Assembly: GCA_020849725.1 (NCBI GenBank)
Contig: JADLAZ010000007.1
Coordinates: 25,665-89,664, forward strand
DNA: 64,000 nt
Source: Chloroflexota bacterium
GTDB taxonomy: Bacteria; Chloroflexota; Chloroflexia; Thermomicrobiales; JADLAZ01
Direction of reading: 5' to 3'
A program made the position numbers and the translations under genes. Numbering within the stretch: position 1 is the first letter of the stretch; each line of letters starts with the position of its first letter. Positions 17,703 to 25,655 of this stretch are shown piece after piece. The notes under the pieces are model-generated. The model was given only the letters and a program-made list of their open reading frames with translations, had not been told where the DNA came from and searched no databases.

Positions 17703-19493
17703 ATGGTCGACACCAGTGGACCGACCCAGCCAGCCCCGGCTCCGATCACCATCACCGAGCAGACCGTCACCGACAACCTGGAGGACCTGCTGGCGGCGCT
17801 GCCGCCCGAGTTGAGCCAGCGCCTGATCGCCGAGGACGACCGCAACGCCCTGCTGGAGATCGTGCTCGATCTCGGCCGCCCGCCCGAAGCGCGCTACATC
17901 GACCGTGAAGTGCGCCTGAGCGACCGCGAGCTGACTCGCGACGACCTGGCCCATGTCGCCGGCCGGATCGGCCGCTTTGGCGATGACAACCGCGCCGGCA
18001 TCGAGCGCACGCTCCATCGCATCTCTGCCATCCGCAATCGCCGTGGCGATATCGTCGGCCTCACCTGCCGCATCGGCCGCGCCGTCTACGGCACGATCAC
18101 GATCGTGCAGGACCTGATCGAAGACGGCAACAGCCTCCTGCTCGTCGGCAAGCCCGGCGTCGGCAAGACGACGCTGCTGCGCGAGGCGGCGCGCGTGCTG
18201 GCCGACGATCTGCGCAAGCGCGTCGTCGTGGTCGATACGAGCAATGAGATCGCTGGCGACGGCGACATCCCGCATCCGAGCATCGGCCGCGCCCGGCGCA
18301 TGCAGGTGGCCACGCCCACCGCCCAGCACGCCGTCATGATCGAGGCCGTCGAGAACCACATGCCCGAGGTCATCGTCATCGACGAGATCGGCACTGAATT
18401 GGAGGCAGCTGCCGCACGCACCATCGCCGAGCGCGGCGTGCAACTGATCGGCACCGCCCACGGCAACACGCAGGCCAATCTCATGCTCAACCCGACGCTC
18501 TCCGACCTGATCGGCGGCATTCAATCGGTCACGCTCAGCGATGAGGAAGCGCGTCGGCGCGGCACGCAGAAGAGCATCCTCGAGCGCAAGGCGCCGCCGA
18601 CCTTCAGCGTCATGGTCGAGATTCGCGACCGCCGCCAGGTGGCCGTTCACCACGACGTCGCCGCTACCGTCGACTCGATCCTGCGCGGTGTGCCGTTGCC
18701 GGCTGAGATCCGCACCCGTCTCGACGACGGCCGCGTCGTGATCGAGCAGGAGGACGCCGACGGCCGCGACCTGGACGAGTTCCAGCAGATCCGGCGCAGC
18801 GGTCCGGCGCTGGCTGCCTCACGGGCACGCACCACCGGCCGGCGCGCGCCCGGCGACGGGCGAGGCCGCGCCGGTGACGAGCGCAGTCGGCCCGCCGCGG
18901 CGACGCCGGCGCGGCCGGTCGCCGCGGCCACGACCGCGCGCGCCAGCGCCGCGCCAGTGCCATCTCCCACCACGGCGCGGCCGGCGCGCACGGTGCGCAT
19001 CTACCCGTTCGGCGTCAGTCGCAACCGGATCGAGAGCGCGATCCGCCAGCTTGCCGTGCCGGCCGAGCTCGTCCGCGACAGTCACGAGGCCGATCTGGTG
19101 CTGACGCTGAAGACCTATTACCGCCGCCGGCCGCCGGCCGTCACCGACGCCGAGGCGGCCGGCGTGCCCATCTACGTCCTGCGGGCCAACACCAGCACGC
19201 AGATCGAGCAGGTGTTGGCCGGTCACTTCCAGGTCGCCCCGCACGCGATCGCCACCACCGAGACGGAGGACGGCGGCGCGGCCGACTCGGCGGTGCTGGC
19301 AGCGATGGAAGAGGCCGAGCAGGCGATCCACGATGTGCTGCACCGCGGCCAGGCCATCGAGCTGGCGCCGCAGACCTCCTACATCCGCCGCCTGCAGCAC
19401 GCCCTGGCCGACCGCTACAACCTGGCCTCGCGCAGCCGCGGCCATGAGCCGAACCGCCGGGTGCTCATCAGCCGCACCGGAGGCGAGCCGTGA
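17703..19493 (+). CDS. AAA ATPase with C-terminal R3H domain (Ycf45/SpoIIIAA-like)
   Basis: The 596-residue product begins with a helical region. It then has an AAA/secretion-type ATPase core related to SpoIIIAA and chloroplast Ycf45: LLVGKPGVGKTTLLREAARV near residue 148 is Walker A, and VIVIDEIGTELEAAAA near 222 is Walker B. QLIGTAHGNTQANL near 247 contributes sensor residues. A disordered Ala/Arg/Pro-rich linker at about 365-430 follows. Then comes a compact alpha/beta module (IYPFGVSRNRIESAIRQL) and finally an R3H-type end with SYIRRLQHALADRYNLASRS. R3H domains bind single-stranded nucleic acid, so an ATP-driven RNA/DNA role is plausible but unproven. It overlaps tmk by 4 bases, indicating translational coupling. 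Confidence 0.88.
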   Translation: MVDTSGPTQPAPAPITITEQTVTDNLEDLLAALPPELSQRLIAEDDRNALLEIVLDLGRPPEARYIDREVRLSDRELTRDDLAHVAGRIGRFGDDNRAGIERTLHRISAIRNRRGDIVGLTCRIGRAVYGTITIVQDLIEDGNSLLLVGKPGVGKTTLLREAARVLADDLRKRVVVVDTSNEIAGDGDIPHPSIGRARRMQVATPTAQHAVMIEAVENHMPEVIVIDEIGTELEAAAARTIAERGVQLIGTAHGNTQANLMLNPTLSDLIGGIQSVTLSDEEARRRGTQKSILERKAPPTFSVMVEIRDRRQVAVHHDVAATVDSILRGVPLPAEIRTRLDDGRVVIEQEDADGRDLDEFQQIRRSGPALAASRARTTGRRAPGDGRGRAGDERSRPAAATPARPVAAATTARASAAPVPSPTTARPARTVRIYPFGVSRNRIESAIRQLAVPAELVRDSHEADLVLTLKTYYRRRPPAVTDAEAAGVPIYVLRANTSTQIEQVLAGHFQVAPHAIATTETEDGGAADSAVLAAMEEAEQAIHDVLHRGQAIELAPQTSYIRRLQHALADRYNLASRSRGHEPNRRVLISRTGGEP

Positions 19494-20098
19494 GTCGCTT
19501 CATCACGTTCGAGGGACCCGAAGGCTGCGGCAAGACCACCCAGGCGCGACGGCTGGCGGCGTTGCTGGAGGCGCGCGGCCAGCCAGTGTGCCTGACGCGC
19601 GAGCCAGGCGGCACACCGATCGCCGAGCAGGTGCGAGCGATCTTGCTTCGCCCGGAGAACCATGCTATGCTGCCGGCGGCGGAACTGCTGCTCTATCTGG
19701 CCGCCCGCGCGCAGCACACTGCCGAAGTCATCCGGCCGGCGCTCCGCGCCGGGGTCACCGTCCTGTGCGACCGGTACTCCGATTCCACGCTGGCCTACCA
19801 GGGCTTCGGGCACGGGTTACCGCTGGCCGAGGTCGAGCAGATGGACAGTTTCGCCACCGGCCACCTGCGCCCCGATCTGACGATCTACCTGGACGTGCCC
19901 GTTGCGGTCGGTCTGGCGCGCAAGCGCGGCGCCGAGTGGAACCGGCTGGAGGCGCAGACGGTGGCCTTTCACGAGCGCGTGCGCGCCGGCTACCATACCC
20001 TGATCGAGCGTGCGCCGGCGCGCTTTCTCGTACTCGACGGCCAGCGGCCGGAGGCCGACCTGGCCGCAGAGATCGCGGCCACCGTCGTGCCCGCCTGA
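19490..20098 (+). CDS. tmk: Thymidylate kinase
   Basis: The GTG at 19490 overlaps the stop of the AAA/R3H gene. The 202-residue product phosphorylates dTMP to dTDP. FEGPEGCGKTTQARRLAALL near residue 6 is the P-loop, LTREPGGTPIAEQVR the dTMP-binding segment, and CDRYSDSTLAYQGFGHGL the DR motif. RKRGAEWNRLE near 145 is the lid. The length is normal for the family. Its position directly before the c-di-AMP receptor mirrors the tmk-yaaQ order of Firmicutes. Confidence 0.96.
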   Translation: MSRFITFEGPEGCGKTTQARRLAALLEARGQPVCLTREPGGTPIAEQVRAILLRPENHAMLPAAELLLYLAARAQHTAEVIRPALRAGVTVLCDRYSDSTLAYQGFGHGLPLAEVEQMDSFATGHLRPDLTIYLDVPVAVGLARKRGAEWNRLEAQTVAFHERVRAGYHTLIERAPARFLVLDGQRPEADLAAEIAATVVPA

Positions 20099-20139
20099 TC
20101 GCCGCCCACCACCCGGTGGGGAGGATGGATGACCCAACC

Positions 20140-20469
20140 ATGAAGCTCGTTATCGCCGTCGTGCAGGGCCAGGATGCGGTCACTCTGGTGGATCAACTGG
20201 CGCAGCGCGGCTTTCGCGTCACGCAGATCAACAGCGCCGGCGGCTTTCTGCGCGAAGGCAATGTCACGCTGCTGATGGGCGTCGAGGATGAGCGGGTGCG
20301 CGAGCTCGAGCGGGTGATCCATGCCAATTGCCACACCCGCACGCAATATGTGAATCCGCTACTGCCGATCATGGAGCCGGGCGAGTTTGCCATGGCCAAC
20401 CCGGTGGAAGTCCAGGTCGGCGGTGCCGCGGTCTTCGTTATGCGTATGGCACGCTACGAGCGGCTGTGA
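20140..20469 (+). CDS. Cyclic-di-AMP receptor, PII-like (DarA/PstA family)
   Basis: The family normally begins MKLVIAVVQ, which here is the ATG at 20140 (109 residues). An in-frame ATG at 20125 adds five residues, MDDPT. The sequence has the PII-like ferredoxin fold with VTQINSAGGFLREGNVTLLM and GVEDERVRELERVI, followed by PVEVQVGGAAVFVM. The TxxxSxGGFLRxGNxT pattern is the nucleotide-binding loop of trimeric c-di-AMP receptors. Its target is not known. A dedicated c-di-AMP cyclase is not in this window. Its place after tmk is conserved in distant bacteria, which supports the call. Confidence 0.88.
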   Translation: MKLVIAVVQGQDAVTLVDQLAQRGFRVTQINSAGGFLREGNVTLLMGVEDERVRELERVIHANCHTRTQYVNPLLPIMEPGEFAMANPVEVQVGGAAVFVMRMARYERL

Positions 20470-20491
20470 GGCGCGGCGGGAAAGGGACGGC

Positions 20492-21289
20492 ATGCAGACG
20501 ATCTTCGAACTGATCAGGACGCTGATCGCGCCGGCCACGCAGGTGATGCTGGCACTGGGCGGCGCCTACCTGGCCACGCTGTGGGTCGTGCTGATCCTGT
20601 GGACCTTCCGCGACATCGAGAGCCGCAGTCGCAGCCTCGTCACCCAGATCTTCGCCACCTTGCTGACCGTCTTCTTCTTCATCCCCGGTGTGCTGCTCTA
20701 CCTGATCCTGAGGCCGAAGGAGACGCTTGACGAGACCTTCCAGCGCGCGCTGCAGGAGGAGTATCTGCTGCAAGACCTGGAGGAGTTGCCGCTGTGCCCT
20801 GCCTGCCGGCACTATGTCCAGGCCGACTTCGTCCTCTGTCCACACTGCCACAGCCGGCTGCGCGAGAACTGCCCCAGTTGCCAGCGTCTGGTCGACCTGC
20901 GCTGGGATGTGTGCCCCTACTGCGCGAACCCGCTGCCCGGCCCCGACGAGAGCCTGGTTGAGCCGACGGTCAAGGTCGAGCCGCCGCGCGTACCGGCCTG
21001 GGTCAGTCCGGCGCTGGAGCGCCTGCGGGCGCGGCTGAGCGGCCAGCGCGAGCCGGCCGGGGCCGCGGTCGAACTGGCCCCAACGTCGGCCGCCCCGCCG
21101 GCCGAGATCGCTGTCGACCTGACGGCCGCCGAGCTGGCGCGCAACGGCCACCACCCGCCGGCCGACGCTGCTGTGCCACCCCGGCCGCGCCCCCGCCCCC
21201 GCACGCGCGCGACCGGCGGCACGGCGACGGTCGAACCGCCGGCGGCCGATGTCGCCGCGATTGACCCGGTCGGCACGCGCGCCGAGTAG
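20492..21289 (+). CDS. Membrane-anchored double zinc-ribbon protein
   Basis: The 265-residue product has two N-terminal membrane helices (about 17-40 and 50-73), with the second ending in LLYLILRPKETL. A double zinc ribbon at about 102-150 is built from four CPxC knuckles (CPAC, CPHC, CPSC, CPYC). The last 110 residues are Pro/Ala-rich and probably disordered. The N-terminal part resembles the PLDc_N-type membrane module often found before zinc ribbons. It follows the c-di-AMP receptor by 22 bases, so the protein probably works with, or is regulated with, that operon. The exact role is unknown. Confidence 0.75.
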   Translation: MQTIFELIRTLIAPATQVMLALGGAYLATLWVVLILWTFRDIESRSRSLVTQIFATLLTVFFFIPGVLLYLILRPKETLDETFQRALQEEYLLQDLEELPLCPACRHYVQADFVLCPHCHSRLRENCPSCQRLVDLRWDVCPYCANPLPGPDESLVEPTVKVEPPRVPAWVSPALERLRARLSGQREPAGAAVELAPTSAAPPAEIAVDLTAAELARNGHHPPADAAVPPRPRPRPRTRATGGTATVEPPAADVAAIDPVGTRAE

Positions 21290-21299
21290 CCGCCAGACG

Positions 21300-22715
21300 T
21301 CAGGCGCGGCCCGTCAATGCTGCTGCCACCAGCGCCGGCACGTGTGCGTCGTCCTCGGCAAAGACGGTGCGTGGGTCCAGCAGCAGGTCACCGTCCGCAA
21401 CGCGGGCGATGAGCGGCGGTGGGCCGTGACGGAGCCGGCGCAGCGCCTGCTCCTGGCCGCCCGGCACACCGGCCAGCGGCGCCGCCAGCACCAGCGTCGG
21501 CAGCGTCTCGCCTGGCAGCGACCCACCGCCGACGGCCGATCGATCGGGTCGCACGGTCGCACCGGCCACACCCAGCCCGGCCAGCGCCTGCTGCCAGGCG
21601 CGCGCCCGCCGCTCGATGACGTCCAGCGGCAGCGCGATCATGCGCCAGACCGGGATGGCTGCCGTCGCCTCGCCGGCCAGGTAGTGGCGCAGCGTCGCCT
21701 CCAGCCCGGCCAGGCAAGTCTTGTCGGCGCGCACGGCGCGCGCCAGCGGGTGCCGCCGGCAGCGCTCGATCGCGCCGCGCCGGCCGACCAGCACGCCCGC
21801 CTGCGGCCCACCCAGTAGCTTGTCGCCGCTGGCGCATGTCACCGCCGCGCCGGCGGCCACGCTCTCGGTCAGCATCGGCTCGTGCATCAGGCCATAGGTA
21901 GCCGTGTCCAGCAGCGCGCCCGAGCCGAGATCGTCCAGCGTCAGCAGGCCATGCCCGGTCGCTAGCGCGCTCAGCGTGGCGATATCGACGCTGGCGGTGA
22001 AGCCGATGACGCGGAAGTTGCTCGGGTGGACCTTGAGCAGCGCCGCCGTCGCCGGCCCGATCGCCCGCTCGTAGTCGGCCAGGTGGGTCCGGTTGGTCGT
22101 GCCGACCTCGACCAGGCGCGTGCCGGACTGGGCCATGACATCAGGGATCCGGAAGCCGCCGCCGATCTCGACCGCCTCGCCACGCGAGACGATCGTCTCG
22201 CCGTTGGCAGCCAGCGCCGTCAGCATCAGCAGCGTCGCGGCGGCGTTGTTGTTGACGACGAGCGCGTCCTCGGCGCCGGTCAGCCGCCGCAGCAGCCGCA
22301 CGACCGCCGCCATGCGGTCGCCGCGCCGGCCGGTCGCCAGGTCGAACTCCAGCGGCGTGTACTGGCTGGCGGCCTCGGCCATCGCCGCCGCCGTCGCTGC
22401 CGACACCGGCGCCCGCCCCAGGTTCGTCTGGATGATGACGCCGGTGGCGTTGATGACCCGATCCAGCGCCGGCCGCAGCAAGTCGTCGGCCGACGCCAAC
22501 ACCTGACGCTCCAGCGCGCCGCCGTCGGCCGCGCCGCCCTCGGCTGCCAGCCGCGCCCGCTCGCCGGCAATGGCCGCCTGCGCCAGGTCGGTCGCCACCG
22601 CCGGCGCCAGCCGCACCAGGCCCGCCCGCAACGCCGGCCGGCGCAACAGTTCGTCGACGCTCGGCAGCGAGCGGTAGTCAGGCGTGGGTCGGTCAGCCAG
22701 CGGTGCGGTCGTCAT
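21300..22715 (-). CDS. selA: L-seryl-tRNA(Sec) selenium transferase SelA
   Basis: The 471-residue PLP enzyme converts Ser-tRNA(Sec) to Sec-tRNA(Sec). Features seen include the N-terminal helical domain (YRSLPSVDELLRRP), INATGVIIQTNLGRAPVS near residue 88, and ALVVNNNAAATLLML near 152. TLDDLGSGALLDT and CASGDKLLGGPQAGVLVGRR near 298 follow, where the Lys should hold PLP. Length and motifs are complete. Its presence implies that the organism makes selenoproteins, but selB, selD and tRNA-Sec are not in the window. There is no Shine-Dalgarno; an extended -10 lies so close that the transcript may start at or near the ATG. Confidence 0.95.
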   Translation of the reverse strand: MTTAPLADRPTPDYRSLPSVDELLRRPALRAGLVRLAPAVATDLAQAAIAGERARLAAEGGAADGGALERQVLASADDLLRPALDRVINATGVIIQTNLGRAPVSAATAAAMAEAASQYTPLEFDLATGRRGDRMAAVVRLLRRLTGAEDALVVNNNAAATLLMLTALAANGETIVSRGEAVEIGGGFRIPDVMAQSGTRLVEVGTTNRTHLADYERAIGPATAALLKVHPSNFRVIGFTASVDIATLSALATGHGLLTLDDLGSGALLDTATYGLMHEPMLTESVAAGAAVTCASGDKLLGGPQAGVLVGRRGAIERCRRHPLARAVRADKTCLAGLEATLRHYLAGEATAAIPVWRMIALPLDVIERRARAWQQALAGLGVAGATVRPDRSAVGGGSLPGETLPTLVLAAPLAGVPGGQEQALRRLRHGPPPLIARVADGDLLLDPRTVFAEDDAHVPALVAAALTGRA

Positions 22716-22722
22716 GCCCGTG

Positions 22723-22731
22723 ATTCTACCA
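22723..22731 (-). promoter_or_regulatory. Extended -10 (TGGTAGAAT) placed for a leaderless selA transcript
   Basis: On the minus strand the motif occupies 22731-22723 and leaves only seven bases before the selA ATG. Transcription would begin at or next to the A of the start codon. Confidence 0.5.
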
Positions 22732-22737
22732 AGGCTG

Positions 22738-22793
22738 GGTGTTGGGTGTTAGGTGTTAGGTGTTAGGTGTTAGGTGTTAGGTGTTGGGTGTTA
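22738..22793 (+). repeat. Tandem heptamer repeat, eight units of GGTGTT(A/G)
   Basis: Eight contiguous 7-base units run from 22738 to 22793. Units 2-6 and 8 are GGTGTTA, units 1 and 7 are GGTGTTG. It lies in the spacer between divergent selA and an MFS gene, directly upstream of the selA promoter. Confidence 0.95.
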
Positions 22794-22799
22794 GGGAAA

Positions 22800-22836
22800 G
22801 GCCATCATCCTAACTTTCTTCCAGAGAGAGGGAACA
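22800..22836 (+). repeat. Degenerate copy 3 of the REP-like element
   Basis: The stretch CCATCATCCTAACTTTCTTC followed by CAGAGAGAGGGAAC aligns with the left unit of the element at 8317 (CCCTCACCCTAGCCCTTTCC, then CTCTGGGAGAGGGGAC), with several substitutions. It is imperfect and only one unit is visible. Confidence 0.4.
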
Positions 22837-22871
22837 GATGGCTGCTGACCACCTCTCCCTCGCCTTCTCAG

Positions 22872-22903
22872 CCTCCTGGCCTCCTGGCCTCCTGGCCTCC
22901 TGG
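22872..22903 (+). repeat. Tandem octamer repeat, four units of CCTCCTGG
   Basis: Four exact contiguous copies of CCTCCTGG end directly in the extended -10 at 22901. Copy-number change would alter only sequence upstream of that promoter. Confidence 0.95.
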
Positions 22904-22909
22904 TATCAT
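22901..22909 (+). promoter_or_regulatory. Extended -10 promoter element (TGGTATCAT)
   Basis: The motif lies 36 bases upstream of the GTG at 22946 of the MFS gene. The region where a -35 would stand is the CCTCCTGG repeat. Confidence 0.45.
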
Positions 22910-22945
22910 GCGGTGGGCGCGAATGGGACGCCCGGGGAGGCTCAG

Positions 22946-24169
22946 GTGGACGCGCCGCCGCTGACGCGCAATCGGTCGCTGTGGACGGTGATGAGCGGCC
23001 ACTTCGCCGTCGACCACTTCAGCGGCCTGATGCCGGCGCTGTACCCACTGCTGGTGGCCTCGCTCAGCCTGAGTGTGGCCCAGATCGGGCTGTTGGCGGC
23101 GGTCTACCAGACCGCGCTCAGCCTGACCCAGCCGGTCTTCGGCTGGCTGGCCGACCGCGTCGGCACGCGCTGGCTGAGTGGGCTGGCGGTGCTGTGGATG
23201 GCGGCTGCCTTCGCCGCACTGGGCTGGGCCGGTGAGTTCGGCACGCTGCTGGCGCTGGCGGCGCTGGCCGGCCTCGGCTCCGGCGCCTATCATCCGATGG
23301 GCGCGATGAACGCCTCGCTGGTAATCGCGCCGCGCCAGCGCAACACGGCCATGTCGCTCTACACGCTCGGCGGCACGGCCGGTGTGGCGCTGGGGCCGAT
23401 CGTCGGGGCGACCGTCATGGGGCTGCTCGGCAAGCAGGCGACGGCGCTGCTGGCGCTGCCGGGCCTGGCCATCGGCCTCTGGCTGCTAGTCGAGATGCGC
23501 GTCGTCGAGCGGCTGATGCGGATGCGGCCGGCCGTCGCCGCCAGTGTCGCGCGCCGCAGCGGCGACCTGGGCGCGCTGGCGCGCATCGTGGCGGCGCTGA
23601 TGATCCGCAGTTCCGGCTACGCGGCGCTGACCGTCTTTCTGACCGTCTGGTTCCAGCAACTGGGCTATGGCCCGGCCTTCTACAGCATCATTCTGACGCT
23701 GCTGCTGTCGTCGGCCGTCGTGGGCACCTTCCTGGGCGGCGTGCTGGCCGACCGGCTCGGCCGGCGGCGGGTGATGCTGATCTGCCTGTTCGCGCTCGGG
23801 CCGCTGATGCTCCTGTTCGTGCAGTCGGCGACCGCGCCGCCGCTGGTGGTGGCGGTGACGGCGGTGCTGGCCGGCATCGTCGCCGACGCGCCCTTCCCGC
23901 TGGCGCTGGTGACGGCCCAGCGGCTGATGCCGGGCAAGATCGGCATGGCCTCCGGCCTGATCCTGGGCTTCACCTTCTCGGCCGGGGGCTTCGGCGCCTT
24001 CCTGATCGGTCAACTGGCCGGGCGCATCGGGCTGACGGCGGCGTTGTCGCTCGCCAGCGTGCTGCCGCTGATCGCGGCGCTGCTGTTCCTGACCATCCCC
24101 GCCGACATCATGGCCGGCCAGGAGGCGCCGCCCGCACCGGCGACCAGCCCAGCCGCCAGCGACGCCTGA
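22946..24169 (+). CDS. MFS transporter, fosmidomycin-resistance (FSR)-like
   Basis: A GTG at 22946 after GGGGAGG gives 407 residues. An upstream in-frame ATG at 22838 would translate the CCTCCTGG repeat and is rejected. Twelve helices are visible. The start HFAVDHFSGLMPALYPLLV and the loop FGWLADRVGTRWLSGL (motif A), followed by LAGLGSGAYHPMGAMNASLV, resemble the fosmidomycin-resistance group of efflux carriers. LADRLGRRRVMLIC repeats motif A in the second half. The substrate is unknown. It is divergent from selA. Confidence 0.88.
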   Translation: MDAPPLTRNRSLWTVMSGHFAVDHFSGLMPALYPLLVASLSLSVAQIGLLAAVYQTALSLTQPVFGWLADRVGTRWLSGLAVLWMAAAFAALGWAGEFGTLLALAALAGLGSGAYHPMGAMNASLVIAPRQRNTAMSLYTLGGTAGVALGPIVGATVMGLLGKQATALLALPGLAIGLWLLVEMRVVERLMRMRPAVAASVARRSGDLGALARIVAALMIRSSGYAALTVFLTVWFQQLGYGPAFYSIILTLLLSSAVVGTFLGGVLADRLGRRRVMLICLFALGPLMLLFVQSATAPPLVVAVTAVLAGIVADAPFPLALVTAQRLMPGKIGMASGLILGFTFSAGGFGAFLIGQLAGRIGLTAALSLASVLPLIAALLFLTIPADIMAGQEAPPAPATSPAASDA

Positions 24170-24175
24170 CGCGCG

Positions 24176-24658
24176 TCAGCGGAATCGATCGTCGGCCCGG
24201 ACCTCGGCGACGCGCTCGACCTTGCCGGCGTACCAGCCGATCCGGTCCGTCGCGATGGCGTCGAAGGTCGGCACGTACGGCTTGAGGTCAAGCAGCGGCG
24301 TGCCGTCGACCACATCGACGCCGTCGATCGCCAGGCGTGTCCCGGCGACCGCCAGCAGGCGCACGACCGATAGGCCGATTGGATTGGGCCGCGCCGGCGA
24401 GCGGGTGGCAAAGATGCCGTGAGAGACGGTGTCCAGGAAGGACACCACCTCCAGCGCCGGCGCCCGCACCAGGTGCAGATGGTAGAGCAAGATCAAGTGC
24501 GAGAAGCCGGCGATGTCGCGCAGGCCGGCAGCGTAGGCCGGGTCGAGCTCGATCGCGGCGGCAACGCCCGCCGCGCCGGCCACCTGGACCGGCATACCGG
24601 CGATGTCGGTATACGGCGAGCGGATGATGCCGATCGGGGTAAACGTGACGGGCTGCAT
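24176..24658 (-). CDS. TsaA/TrmO-like tRNA (t6A37) N6-methyltransferase
   Basis: The 160-residue product starts after AAGGAG. It shows the TsaA family features PIGIIRSPY near residue 8, GFSHLILLYHLH near 51 and FATRSPARPNPIGLSVVRLL near 83. TrmO enzymes methylate N6-threonylcarbamoyladenosine at position 37 of tRNA-Thr using SAM. The protein is a single-domain version, shorter than E. coli TrmO (about 235 residues), and several short homologues have unproven activity. It converges with the MFS carrier and lies 16 bases after the stop of the SAM methyltransferase gene, with which it may be cotranscribed. Confidence 0.85.
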   Translation of the reverse strand: MQPVTFTPIGIIRSPYTDIAGMPVQVAGAAGVAAAIELDPAYAAGLRDIAGFSHLILLYHLHLVRAPALEVVSFLDTVSHGIFATRSPARPNPIGLSVVRLLAVAGTRLAIDGVDVVDGTPLLDLKPYVPTFDAIATDRIGWYAGKVERVAEVRADDRFR

Positions 24659-24674
24659 GCGCCGCGCTCCTTGC

Positions 24675-25517
24675 CTACGCCCTGGTCCAACTGATAATCG
24701 CGTTCCCCTGGACCGGCTCGGGCCAGGTCAACCACCCGCTGGCGTCACGCACGAGCTGCTCGCGCAGTCGTGCCCGCAGCGCGTCATCGGTCGAGTTGTC
24801 CGGTGGCAGGTGCATCCGCTCGCGCACCTCGGCCGTCGCTTCGTCGAGGTCGGCGTAGCGGAAACCACCGGAGGGAATGATCTGCACCTCCCCGACGATC
24901 CCGATGCTGGCCAGGACGTTGTACAGATCGAGGAAGGCTGGCTGTGGGGCGCGCGGCACGCCGTAGAGCGCGGCCCACAGTGCCGCCGCACCCGGCTGTT
25001 GGCCAATCCGCAGCGCGACCAGGCACGTCCGCCGGGTCAGGTCGTCGAGTTTGTGAACGAACGGGACGATCTCCTCAACCGCATACACGACGTGGCTGCA
25101 CAGCACGACCTCTGCCGGCGCGACATCGGCCGCCTCCCAGTCGGTCGGGACGATCTCGACGTTCGTCACACTCTCGGCACTGAGCCGCGCCGCCAGCCGC
25201 TCACGCAGCGCTGGCGACGGCTCGACGGCGATCACCTGGCGCGCCAGGTAGGCGAGTGGCAGCGCGTAGCGCCCCGCGCCCGCGCCGACGTCGATGATGG
25301 TGTCCGTGGGGCGGATGGTCGCGCGCAGGCGGCCCAGGAGCGGGTCATCGTCGGGCAACCGCTCGCTGTAGGATGCTAGCCGGTCGGCGCGGCGCGCCCA
25401 ATGGTCGCCGCCGGCGGGGACACGCTCGCGCGGGGCACGCTGGCTGCGGCGCGCATCCATGATCGCCCGCCAGCGCGCCGCCCAGTCAATCGGTTCGGGC
25501 AACAGCGGCGCGCTCAT
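24675..25517 (-). CDS. SAM-dependent class I methyltransferase
   Basis: The ATG at 25517 gives 280 residues, MSAPLLPEPIDWAARWRAIM; the frame stays open to 25640 but that extension looks non-coding. TIIDVGAGAGRYALPLAYL near residue 71 is motif I, VIAVEPSPALRERLAA the following acidic strand, and EVVLCSHVVYAVEE near 137 a motif IV-like segment. The substrate is unknown. The ribosome site is weak, so the start is uncertain by a few codons. It lies between ModB and the TrmO-like gene on the same strand. Confidence 0.8.
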   Translation of the reverse strand: MSAPLLPEPIDWAARWRAIMDARRSQRAPRERVPAGGDHWARRADRLASYSERLPDDDPLLGRLRATIRPTDTIIDVGAGAGRYALPLAYLARQVIAVEPSPALRERLAARLSAESVTNVEIVPTDWEAADVAPAEVVLCSHVVYAVEEIVPFVHKLDDLTRRTCLVALRIGQQPGAAALWAALYGVPRAPQPAFLDLYNVLASIGIVGEVQIIPSGGFRYADLDEATAEVRERMHLPPDNSTDDALRARLREQLVRDASGWLTWPEPVQGNAIISWTRA

Positions 25518-25655
25518 CGGCCGCCCGCCGCGAGCATGAGGTACAACAGATCGATCATGCGCGTGCGTGCCCCCTCGCGTTTGAAGCGCCAATCGCGGCG
25601 TCGGATGGGCCCGGTTGGGTGGCGATCGGTGCGCGCTCATCGCCGCCCGCCGCCA

